Assembly (NCBI GenBank): GCA_045837725.1
Contig: JBEWZL010000152.1
Coordinates: forward strand, 124,001 to 188,000
Length of the DNA stretch: 64,000 bases
DNA from: Vermamoeba vermiformis
Taxonomy: Eukaryota > Tubulinea > Echinamoebida
Reading direction: 5' to 3'
In this document: positions 1 to 10,900 of the stretch, in pieces
How the letters are laid out: each line of letters starts with the position of its first letter
Numbering within the stretch: position 1 is the stretch's first letter
Made by a program: the position numbers and the translations under genes
The notes under the pieces: model-generated
Database searches by the model: none
Seen by the model: only the letters and a program-made list of their open reading frames with translations
Told to the model about the DNA's origin: nothing

Positions 1-110
1 ATAGAGGTGCTCTAGAAAAGTATACGGATTAAAAGTCTAATAAGCGACGCGGGTGTTGGGTGGTACGTGAGTTAATTCATTTTTGGCCAACGCAAGGAAG
101 CAACGGCAGG

Positions 111-2015
111 ATGATTGATAGGAGAGTCATTGCTATAGGTCTCCTTCTTTGTGCTTCGTCTGCTCTGGCAGCGCAAACGGTGGAGCCGATCTGGTTGTCG
201 CCTATCAACACGAATTACGGTAATTATTCTGGAGATGACGTCAAAAAATTTAATTTGTATATTTTAATGCTAATTAACAGTTAGTGATTGATTTACTGAC
301 TTGATCTTGCATTTTGAAAGTTCCGATCCTCGGAGAATCTTTTTATTTATTAATTTAATCGCCTAAAATTAAAGCGTCAATTATTGACTGTATTAAACAG
401 ATAATTTGGATGAATACTCTGAGCAATTCCCGGAACAAGGAGTTTGGTCCACCATCCCTGTGGGCGCTGGAGCTCGTGGTGCAGTTCCAATGTTACTGAA
501 AGATTCGAAAGGTACTTTGTGGATCACTTTTGGAACCTCTCGACGCGTGCCACCTCTCTACTTACAGACCGTTTGGAATTACGATCCAAAACAAGATCTT
601 TATCGTTGGGTCGCTGGTCCTGGAAACTCTTCAACATACCTTCGCAACCCTGGAGAGCTAAGAGTGCCTTCACTTGATAATTTTCCTGGTACTATTGCTT
701 TAAGCACCGTTACAATCGATCATAACGACAACATCTGGTTCACTTCCTATACTGACTGCTGCGAACTTTGGATGTTTAATACTACGTCATACTTATTCAC
801 TCGTATGCAAGGTAAGCGCAATCAGCAGATTATATGAACACAAATAAGTATAAAAAATAACTTACTTGCTCGGATCCAGATTTAAATCTCGACATTAAGA
901 AGCCAAAAATTAATTTTTACTATTTAGGAGATTCTTCCGCTGCACAGGCGATAGATCCCAACTACGGAAATGTTCCAGGTGAACCAGGTCCCGAAGTCAG
1001 CCCTGGCAAAATTTCTGGTGCTTGTTTCGTGACCGATTCGCTCGACAATTTGTGGCTTATTTCAGGATTTGACTCAAGTTCAGCAACAAATAGAGTGTGG
1101 CACTTCAATACGACATCGTTACTATGGACCTTCATTAGTGGCAATGACACTTCTGTTGACACGACGTACGGCTCCAACCCTTATTATGGCGGTCGTATTT
1201 TGCCTGGCTGTGACATCGATGAAAATGACAAAGTTTGGTTGTTTGGCGGCGAAGGTTCAGCACAAGGTCTCTTTGACTTTAGTGACATGTGGTCATTTGA
1301 CACGCGCACGAAACAATGGCAGCTAGAATACGGCACACAAAACAATATTTTAAATGGCGCTAATATCGTATCAAGCGATTTCCATGCGGATAATTATCCT
1401 TCTGCAAAGCGAGCTCCAGCATTGGTCAACAGAAATGACGGAACTTTGGTTTTAGCCAGCGGAGGTGGCTACGATGTGAATCACGGTTCATTCGGAGGAC
1501 AAAACGATATTTGGCTATTCAATAAGACGTCGAAGCAATGGAAGATAATCTACGGCGATCCAACGAAACTCGATTTTCCGGGAAATTTCACTCATTACCG
1601 AACTGCTGGATCTGTTTTGAGTGGAAGATCAGCGATCGGAAGAGCGAATGGATTGAACCTTGACGGCGATTTATTCATTGTTGGTGGTGAGGTGAGCACT
1701 CGCTACATGGGAAGCAAGGAGATCTGGGTAGTGCCGTACGACCAATGCACCAACAACGCGCACAAGTGCTCAACGAACGCACAATGCATTGAAGAGATGA
1801 TTGGCTACTCGTGTGAATGCAATCAAGGGTTCACTGGCGATGGATTCACGTGCACTGCCAGCCCTGGATCTGTCAACGAACCTTCAAGCCCTAGCACTTC
1901 GAATCCCAATACAGGACCTCCTCCTACAACGAATCGTCCCGCCACTGTCTCTAGCTCGTACAGAATCTATCTTGGCTCTTCATGTTTTGCACTGGCATTA
2001 GGTCTGTTGCTCTGA
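111..2015 (+). CDS. GPI-type kelch-repeat/EGF cell-surface protein
   Basis: I read three exons, 111-219, 401-811 and 928-2015, giving about 535 residues with matching splice phases. The first ATG opens a hydrophobic signal peptide ending near AASSALA-type residues about 20 aa in. The body holds repeated kelch-like units of the form D-x-x-D-N-x-W-x-x-G followed by W-x-F-N/D-T, consistent with a beta-propeller. Near the C-terminus an EGF-like domain has six cysteines (CTNNAHKCSTNAQC through CECNQGF to FTC). It is followed by a Ser/Thr/Pro-rich stalk and a terminal hydrophobic stretch with no basic tail, which fits a GPI-anchor signal. The likely role is adhesion or recognition at the cell surface; that role is inferred. 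An AATAAA-like signal lies about 30 bp after the stop. The 5' edge of the window leaves little promoter sequence visible. Confidence 0.8.
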
Positions 2016-2232
2016 TATGCACGTGATTGACCTCACCCTGTAATAAACACGTGCAATCTAAAACGTTAGTGGCTATACTTTGATTGCGCATGCAAAGCTT
2101 AAGTTGTCAAGTACAGTGCACTTCTGTTCTGAGGTAATACAATTTTATTGCTTTGGTTGAATTTCGGTAAGTCAATCCGATAATCATGTATTTTGATGAC
2201 ATTAAGATAAAGCAGTCATTAGATCGAGAATT

Positions 2233-2916
2233 CTATTCACCAACGGCATCGGGATTAGCTTCAACACGCTCCAATTCGTTCAGCACAGCCTGGCTATCAA
2301 ATCCAATTATGTGCCCACAGTCGACGCACAAATTCATGAGTACATAATCACCGCTGCCAATGCCAGGTAAGGTCGGAAGGTAACCTGAATACAGAGAATT
2401 AGACGCAGCACAAATTTGGAGTGGATGTGTTTTCTACCATCGTATTCGAACCCATTGGGGAAAATTAGATAGTTCCTATCGGAAGCTTTCGAGCTTATGT
2501 GCAGTATTCTGTGGCCTGCGCACTTATCGCAAGTAATTCCGCGCTTTTCTGAATTTTCTTTTTCGAGTCTTCGCCTTTTTGCCGCTCGTCGTACTGGATC
2601 TGCTTTCTCTTTGTTCGCAACAGTTTCCTTTACCTCATTTAACTCTTTTGTAAGCAGCTTCACCACGTGTTCTGCACGTTGAAACGAATTAGTAAATTTT
2701 CAATTTCCTGTAAATTATTTTTGAAAATGAAAGTATTATTAGCTTGCCTATTTTTATATGTTTCACGGTATATAACGAAGGGTCGCGTAAAATTGGCTTT
2801 ATAGGCTCGCCTTCTCGCTTGCAAAATGCTTGGTATTTATTCCAACTGTCAGCGAGTTTGTCTTTGAAGTTCTTCGAGACCACTTTCTCTAATGCGATTA
2901 TTTGTTGATCTGTCAT
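2233..2916 (-). CDS. Small nuclear-type protein with split CxxC zinc ribbon
   Basis: I do not recognise the family. Three exons (2916-2748, 2671-2438, 2384-2233) give 184 residues. The N-terminal half is charged and helical. It is followed by a basic cluster (RRAAKRRRLEKE) that resembles a nuclear localisation signal. The C-terminal half has two knuckles, CDKC and CVDCGH, about 50 residues apart, which together look like a zinc ribbon. Intron 1 (2747-2672) appears to start with GC (GGCAAGC context) rather than GT; this is the only choice that keeps the frame. Intron 2 is 53 nt. The gene is divergent from the BPI-family gene, with about 290 bp between the two starts. A nucleic-acid-binding role is plausible but only inferred. 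Confidence 0.6.
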
Positions 2917-3209
2917 AGTTGTTGTCTTCGTGTTAGATTTGTCAAAACTGCAGATTTTTGTCTTTTTCTTGATTTTTTGCTTTTCCCACCCTTGCAACAG
3001 GTCCCATGTTTCGGCAAAGGAAACCACATACATGAACGTCCATATTTGAATGCTGCTATGTAATATTAGCTTGGTTCTGATCGTTCACTTGCTGCCCGAA
3101 ATTGGTTCGGGATCCCGAATGTTTGCCCGGATTTTGTTGTTCAAGAGGGGGCATTTCTATCAAGAATATTCATTTATCCTAACCTTGTTGCCACAACAAA
3201 GGCGAGAAT

Positions 3210-5771
3210 ATGTTTTTGCGTGCATTTGTATTGCTGATCGCATCTGCCGCAATCGTTTCTGCAACACCAGTAAGCCCTTATTTGGCCATTAACACACCAA
3301 AAAATATTTTTCATATTTTTCATAAATAAAGCAAACTCTTATTAATCGCTGTTAGGGTTGCACTGTTGCAATTGCTCAAAGCGGCTTAAATGAAGTCCAC
3401 GATATTATTATGCCGATAGTTAATCAACAACTAAATAACATTAAGATCCCTGATATCCAACAAGTTGAAGGTAATTCAAGAATTAATTATAAAAAATAAT
3501 CAAATAATTTTATTTTCATATATCCGGTGACACTTACCCGTTTACTTAATCTAATGCGATATTAATATAGACACTCCTATTGGCAAGATTACTCTCACCG
3601 TTTCGGCCATTGCCTTAACGGGTGTACAATTACAAAGCGCGATCACGGTCGCTCCTGGCGTTGGCTTCACCGTGGCTATGTAAGCTGAATATAATATGAT
3701 GATATATACCACATAAAATTATTTTTAATAGTTAAAAGTGATAAACTCGAATATAAAGCGAAATGGTTGACAAAATATTTTTAGATCGAATCTGCAGGCG
3801 GCTGTGCATGCTAACTGGGGCTACAGAAAGGTATGATATATTATCTATGACTTATATATAACATAATAATTCTTATTTAGAATCATTGGCCGCATCTCAA
3901 AGACCACGGCAGCGCAGATGTCAGCGTCGGTCAAACTAACGTAGTATCTATGCACAAGATTACCTCATAACTATCATATACTGATATACTACTATCATTT
4001 TAGATCGGAGTTACCGTTGCCGTTGGCCTAGCAAACAATAGACCTACAGTTGCGGTCACCGCATCCGCTTGCGATATTGGCAGCTTCAGTACGTAGCCTT
4101 TCTTAACTTAACTTAATATATACATCATTTAAGTATATTTATACTAAGGTATAATATTATAGATATTAAACTTCACGGCGGAGCTAGGTAATGATGGATG
4201 CACGAACCGGATCTAAATTTTAAAATCTTGATTTACTTTTATTTTAATATCCATAATATACTAACGGTTGATAATATAATTAGTTGGCTATACAACATCT
4301 TTTTGAAGATTTTCAAGAATTCCATCAAACACTCGATCGAGAAAGCCATTCAAGAAGCAGTAACAAAAGCGATCAACGATCAAGCGGAGAATTTTTTGCA
4401 GAACAAATTTCATGTAATTAGACATCTCAATCATCAGGTCGAAATCGATTTTGAGTTCACGGATCCTTCTGTTTTTGGATCGAACTTTGCGTTGTTCAAC
4501 ATCAAAGGCGAGATATTGAGCATTAATAATCCGAGCGAGTACCCTGTTGCACCACCTCCTATTAATCCTCCTGCTCCATCGAAGATGCTTCAGGTAACGT
4601 TCCACATCCGAAAAGTTTTTCGTTCGGATTCACCTCCGAGGATCTAGCACCTCGAAAAATTTGACAAATCTTTTTAAAAATTATGCTATATCGTAATTTA
4701 TTTGAATTAATGAAGGTAGTAAAGATTCTAATTGATTTTTATTGTACTAGATTGCCGTTTCAGAGTACCCATTCGGCAGTGCTGGCTACGCGTACCTTCA
4801 AGCCGGAAAATTGCACTACATTGTGTCACAAAAGAACATCCCGCCTGCATTCCCTTTAGGCTTGAACACCTCTGATTGGGAGTGTACGTACCGCTACAAA
4901 GTTATCGCAATATGACACTTTGACATTTTGTGACACGCGGTCATTTTTACCTCCAAAAATCTTTTTTGCTGCTAATTAGCGAAATTTCGTTCACCATTAT
5001 AAATAATAGTAATAAGAATATTATCATCTAAGTTACAATGGCAAAATAATCACGTGCCTATTTAGCCTGATGGATCCGCATGACTAACGCTTTGGTCTAT
5101 ACTATAGATATCATCCCTGGCCTTTACAAGACCTATCCCAATGCTGCCATGCAAATTTCTCTCGCAGCTACTGCCGCACCAGTAGTATCGATCTCGCCGA
5201 GTGGTATTGATTTGCTCGCTGGTGGCGAGTTAGATATTCAAGTGTTGCTCTCGCCTAACAATCCTATTAATGCCTTGTCCTTCTCTATCAAAACTGAGAA
5301 TGTCATTAAGGTAAGAATAAGACGTTCCGTTAAAAACTTGGTCGAACATGGCCGCTCGATCCGATCCCAGATTCGCGGATCAAAATTGCGCTACGTACAT
5401 TTACTTATATTTCTGCTTTATATAGATCGAAGTAAATGCTAGCTCAGTGGTTATTCCGTCAATCTCAGCTGTGTCGTTCAGTCTCGCCTTGACCGTAAGT
5501 CGGATCTCGAAAGAAAACTGACTTTTTTTTGCGACCTTATAACTTTTGCTACATTTAGAACTCAACTGTTGGCCCAGTGATCGGCATCGATGCAATTGAA
5601 CAAATGTTCTCGTGGACCTTTGAAAATGTTGCCGTGCCGTTGATCAACGCTGTAATTTCTAACGGATTCCCATTGCCAATCACTGGCGGTACACATCTCG
5701 TCAATCCGACAATTTCATTCCAAAATCACTTTGTACTCATTGAAACTGATTTCGCTGGTGCGCCCAACTGA
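3210..5771 (+). CDS. Secreted BPI/LBP-family lipid-binding protein
   Basis: Twelve exons join with consistent phases (3210-3269, 3356-3470, 3571-3679, 3785-3830, 3881-3940, 4004-4088, 4163-4187, 4284-4593, 4751-4883, 5108-5310, 5426-5494, 5559-5771) to give 475 residues, the usual length for the bactericidal permeability-increasing/LPS-binding/CETP family. Residues 1-18 form a signal peptide. The mature protein starts like the family: a glycine followed by an amphipathic stretch and a helix with DIIMPIVNQQL. It later has a helix-rich segment (WLYNIFLKIFK onward) and a proline linker (APPPINPPAPSK) between two similar barrel halves. Such TULIP proteins bind lipids or lipopolysaccharide. In a bacterivorous amoeba it could serve in antibacterial defence or digestion, which is inference. 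Exon 7 is only 25 nt. Confidence 0.8.
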
Positions 5772-6067
5772 GCTGAAATTTATTTGGTTGCGTTAGGTTT
5801 TGTTGTAAGATTAGTACCACTATATAAATATAGTCAATTAATCATGAAATGTACCTTGTTTCGGTCGATCCAAATTAATTCGTTTGACTGACGTAAAACT
5901 TAGTACGTAGTTACGTTTAGACCATAATTTATAACGATATGACTCAACATATTCCAAGAATATATTGCCTTACGAATAACGTTAAGTTTTTGTAATTGCT
6001 TCCAACGTTAATTGAGTCCGGAGCGACATTGAAATTGAAAATTTTTTTATTTTTTAAACGAACAAGA

Positions 6068-7707
6068 ATGGAGACCATACAAGCCGAAGTTAAATTATCC
6101 GAACGATACAAAATCTTAGGACAGCTTGCGTATGAGAGTAGGTGCATCGTTTAATATTCAAAGGCTCGATCTGATCTATTCTGAAGGAATCGACTACATT
6201 TTTCAAATTCGAGTTCTCAAGTGCTGGGACAAATGGACCCAAACAATCGTCACATTACATCTCGTGGACCCTTTAGTCCAAAATGACCCTGTTTCTGCGG
6301 TTAGCCACTTCCGTGGATTGATGATCTCGGATCAGCTGCAGCTCATGTCCAATAATTTTCTCAGAATCAACGATATCTGGTATTCTAAATTATCCAAAAA
6401 AATAATAATAAATAGGGAGTACATGGGTAAGATTATTTGTCCTCGTGGAATTTTAATTATTAATTAAATTTTTTTCCAGATTTGACGTTGACTAAAGCCC
6501 TCCAAACCAAAAAAATCACTTTCGACGATAAAATACGTATATTCTACCAACTTGTTGTAATATTGAGCGAATTACACGACGCTGGAATTATTCACACGAA
6601 TTTGAACGTAAGTTAACTTTCTAAAATGGATCCACTTTAATTCAGAGCACTTCTCATTATTTAATAGCCGGACCATGTTTTGCTAAGCGAAGATTTGAAG
6701 AAAGTTAGAATATGCGGATTTGTAAGAAAATCAGCGCTTGTGACCGATACTTTAGATCGCGGATTGAACTTCAGATACCTCAAACACGACGTCATGTTCC
6801 TATATAGGCCGTACGATCTACTTTCCTACTATTATGGGTAAGACCTAACTATGTGTACCACGGTTTTTTTAGAATTTTTCGAGCGATCTCACATTAAAAC
6901 TCAAAATATTTTAAAATTTTTCTACGAATTCTAATTTTCGATTATAATCGATAAATTTAAAATGTAACAATATTAATATTACTAGTATGTGATAATTACT
7001 GACTAATTTGTATTAATCACAGGTACAACCCACCTACAGCGAGCATGTTAGACGTTTGGTCGCTTGGGCTAATCTTTGCATTTATTCTCAGAAATGGAAT
7101 TTCCTTATTTAGTGAAGACAAGACGAGACACCCCAACTACGCCGCTACCGAAGTTGCGACAGTTTTGGGTCAACCACGCGTTGAATCAGTTACCGATGCT
7201 CATGGCAATATGACCATGTTTTACGTGGAGAGTAATCCAGGGCAAACTATTACCAATTTAGGAAGGAGTTTGCCGAAAGATGAAAACACGAAAAAATGGT
7301 TGCCGGTGTTAGGCGCAATGTTAAATTATGACGTACGAAAACGAATCACTATCAAAGACCTATTAGAGCATAGTATATTCAAAGAAAAGGCTATTCAAGA
7401 CATAATTAAAGATACCGATCGACCTGCAAAAATGGATCGGATCTCGATCGAAGTGCCGAAAGATATGGAAAAATGGACTACTGGCAGGTTTTACCGTTAT
7501 TTAAAATCCATATTTGATCATAGAAGAGGCTTGATAGATGAATCAAGGCTTAATTTGGTCATATTGGCACGTAATTTGACGAAGTCAACTCCTGTTCCGT
7601 TGGAGATCTGGATCCACATTTTTAGGCTCGCAAATACAAAGGCATTAATGTACTTGCCTCCATCTAATTTCGATTTGGATAATTGGAGACAAGAAAGCCT
7701 AAGTTAA
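6068..7707 (+). CDS. Pseudokinase with C-terminal F-box-like motif (frame change near the start)
   Basis: The protein has a kinase fold from SERYKILGQL at the N-terminus to an RKRI-containing end of the C-lobe. Exons are 6068-6426, 6480-6607, 6668-6837 and 7023-7707. The catalytic HRD loop reads HTNLNPDHVLL, so Asp, Lys and Asn are gone. The DFG position reads CGF. VWSLG of the F-helix is retained. An active kinase is therefore unlikely and a scaffold or pseudokinase role is inferred. The C-terminal extension ends with PLEIWIHIF, which resembles an F-box helix and a similar tail in the LRR gene at 42.9 kb. Within about 6110-6143 the frame moves by one base (the first frame ends at TAA around GTTTAA), so exon 1 is either disrupted or mis-sequenced. 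A start further downstream would lose the first beta strands. Confidence 0.6.
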
Positions 7708-7967
7708 TGTCAGATTACTTGTAGAGTGTTTTTAATGCAAGATCCAATAAAAATCTTGACTTGCGCTTCATCAATCCTTAATATACATGAGGTACATGTT
7801 AAAACGATCTTATTAAAGCTATTAAGACTATTATCAAGCATTTTTGACGCACGATCGCTGGATCCAGATCTGGAAGAAAAATGTAAGTCACGTGATCAGT
7901 TTCTATGGTGTAATGTACAAGCAGTGTTTATTTGCGGAATTGTATTAATAATGAATATATGCCCTTA

Positions 7968-10900
7968 TTAAAACAATTGCTTTTGCTTCTTCAATTCAAT
8001 GCGTTTCCAATCGGACAAATTTTCAAAGTCTTCTTTGTTCATGCCAAAGATGCGTTCAAACTCTTCGTCCGTCATATATAACTAAAATTCATTATTATTA
8101 TGTATGATATCATAGTATAAAATATATAATATTGTACTACGTACTTCTAATTTCGACTTGTCGCAATATTCAGGTGGACTTTTGATTAATTCTTCGTACG
8201 TATATTTTTTCTTAATTAACTCGAGAACTTCTTCCATTGGTCGAATATGTGCAGAAAAAGCCTAAAAAGGATATTAAGAATATATTTCATTTAAAGTTTT
8301 GTTTTTGTTCGTACCTGAGGATTACTATTTTTGGCATATTCCCAGCCGAAGAAATGAACCGTGAATTCTAACGGCTCTTGACCCGATTTGATGATATTAA
8401 TAGGATCGCCTAGTCTCTCGCCCATAGGATGCTTATCAACATAATCCTATGAAAAAATGGCGATTAGTGAAATTTCCTTATTTGGAAAAGTTTGGAGGTT
8501 CGTACCAGTAAAGTCTCAAGCGTTAATTGCTGCAAAATTGGCACGGAATTCTTTCCAAACCAGACCCAGATCGAATCTTTGCAGTCTAAAATGAAAACAT
8601 CGCGATCGATAAAATCATCTTGCGTGAAATCGAAAATTTCTTCGATCTGTATGGACAAGTTAGCATGAATGTTAATATTACCATATTTGGCAATAAAATT
8701 ATTACCTTGAATTGACCTGTCACAATTTGAGCTTGATAAAGAATTGGCCACGTGTTCGAATTTGATTCTTCGTTCTGTGAAAAGTATCGTTAGTTCAACA
8801 AAACAAAAGCAATAGCAATATAATGCTTTTCCTTATTAGGAAATATTGTCAATAGCCCGTACCTCTGCATAAAGCCAAGGATAAGTCTCGCCGTAGAATT
8901 TTTCACCGCTGGCAGCCAATCCCAAAACATCGACAAAATCATCGTTCATTTGATCAGAACTGAATTCTATCAGCTCGGTATCTTTGCACCAAGCAAGTTT
9001 TTCCGCATTGAACGAAATTTCGTTGTACGGACTTCGCATAAAGTACGTTTTGAGAGGTGTTGTGAGGATCATACTTTCATTAACGTTCACGCTTCGTAGC
9101 CTTGGTTCAACTTCCAATAAAGTGCCTAATTCGAACGAGCCCTTCAGCTGGTACAATTTGGTCTTGTTCAAGTAATTTTCTTCGGCGTTGTATTTGCCCT
9201 TATGAATCACCATTAGGCCACCAAAAATTTTCAAGAAATGTTGTGGCTCTTTTCCTTGAACTACTCGGATCTATTTCATAACGTTAATATAAGATCTTAC
9301 TAGAAAATATGATCGTATTTATTTTACCTGTTTGGCTTCTCCTCCAAGTTTGTCGTCCAGATCTATCGTTAGAACGGCGGAAAATCCTTTGTCCATCTAA
9401 CACATAGCATTAAAATATTGGTAAATAACGAATATTAGCTACGGTATCGTGAGTGAGAATTAAGTGTCAAAGTGTCAAAATGTCAAAAGTGTCACTTACA
9501 ATCGTGCTGTTTCGGCCTTGCCAAAAGTAGATCATCTTATGTTCAGTATTCTTAATAGTATAGGTGTATAATATTAAGTAACTTTCACCGCTGAAAAAGT
9601 GCCCGTAATCTTTCTTCGCCAACGGAACTTTTTCGTTGTTTTCGCTGCGCCGAACAATCCACATCAAAGTTTTTCCGCTGCCGTCATCGATGATGGTTTC
9701 TTTAGGTTTTTGCGGCCTATTAAATAACTTATTCACGTCATATTTAGCCAACGGAACTCGTTTTTTGGCTGCGGGCATTGGCGCAGGTCCCGTGGCAATT
9801 GGCAAGCGACCACCCCAGTTCGCGAACTTGACTTTGAAACTGACGGGCTCGGGGACACCTGATACTAGTTTTTCCACCTTGACCCACTTGAGCTTTTTCC
9901 TGGTCAGTAATGCCTATAAAAGGAAATAATTTGTAAGAGACTTCCAAATATGGAAAAAGTAGTACCTTCGCGTGTTCCGAAGCTTTTTTCCGTACGTCTT
10001 CTGAGGTATTTTTGCCCATCCAGCAATAAACTAAATATAATTAGATGGATATTTCCTAATATGGAAATCATACCTTCGTTAGGGCAGTCCATAACGAAAC
10101 AGAACAAATCGTTTAAGACTTCTTTCATGAATTTGTCTCCTTCGACTTTTTCGATCTGATCTTTGATTCTGTAACAAGATAATTATTACTATATTAGTAA
10201 ATATTCATATCGAACAGTTGTCTTACCTGTACAAATGAATGGCGGGTTTGACGTCTTTCTTTTCTTCGTGTGATGGAATTTCACCTTCAGGATTCAAGTA
10301 ATTCCAAAACTCGTCTTCAATTTCTTCTTTACACTCGCCTATAATACATTTATCATATTAACACTAACTTTGTTTTTCGAAAGTATCAATAAAGGCATAC
10401 CAATCGTGAAAGTTTGAGATCTGCCCATATTATCTTCGTCCTTCAAACGCTTCGCGAAATCGACTGCAATAAAATTAATAAATTTATCGTTGGGAGTTAG
10501 ATAACTATAAATACCTGCAAAGGCTTTTTCCATACGATTGGCTTCAGGTCCGTACCAAACGAATATTTTGTCCTTCGTGTCAAGAACGAACGCGCAGTTT
10601 ACATGCAGCGATTGAAATTTCAGTTCGACCTTCTCAGGGATGAGAATCTTACGGCCTTGAATTTTGTACAAAGAAAATGTCGCTAATTTTTCTTTGCTTG
10701 TCGGGGTTGCTACATGGCGCTACAAAAAATCATTAATATTTCCTTTTATGGCAATGTCAGCCTTACCAATTGAATCATTCGCTTGTGAGGAGTTTCGGGT
10801 ACGTTACTTTTGTTTTGTTGTGTGTGTTGTTCTAACGATTTCATTCCCTAAAAAGGAACATCGCGAAATTAATTTCCATTTTAGTGATATTTGCCAAAAT

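Noticed and set aside
6100-6125. CTTAG acceptor at 6119 as the start of the pseudokinase's second exon, avoiding the frame change
   Set aside because: It would drop the SERYKILGQL beta strand that clearly belongs to the kinase fold, and no matching donor was found upstream.
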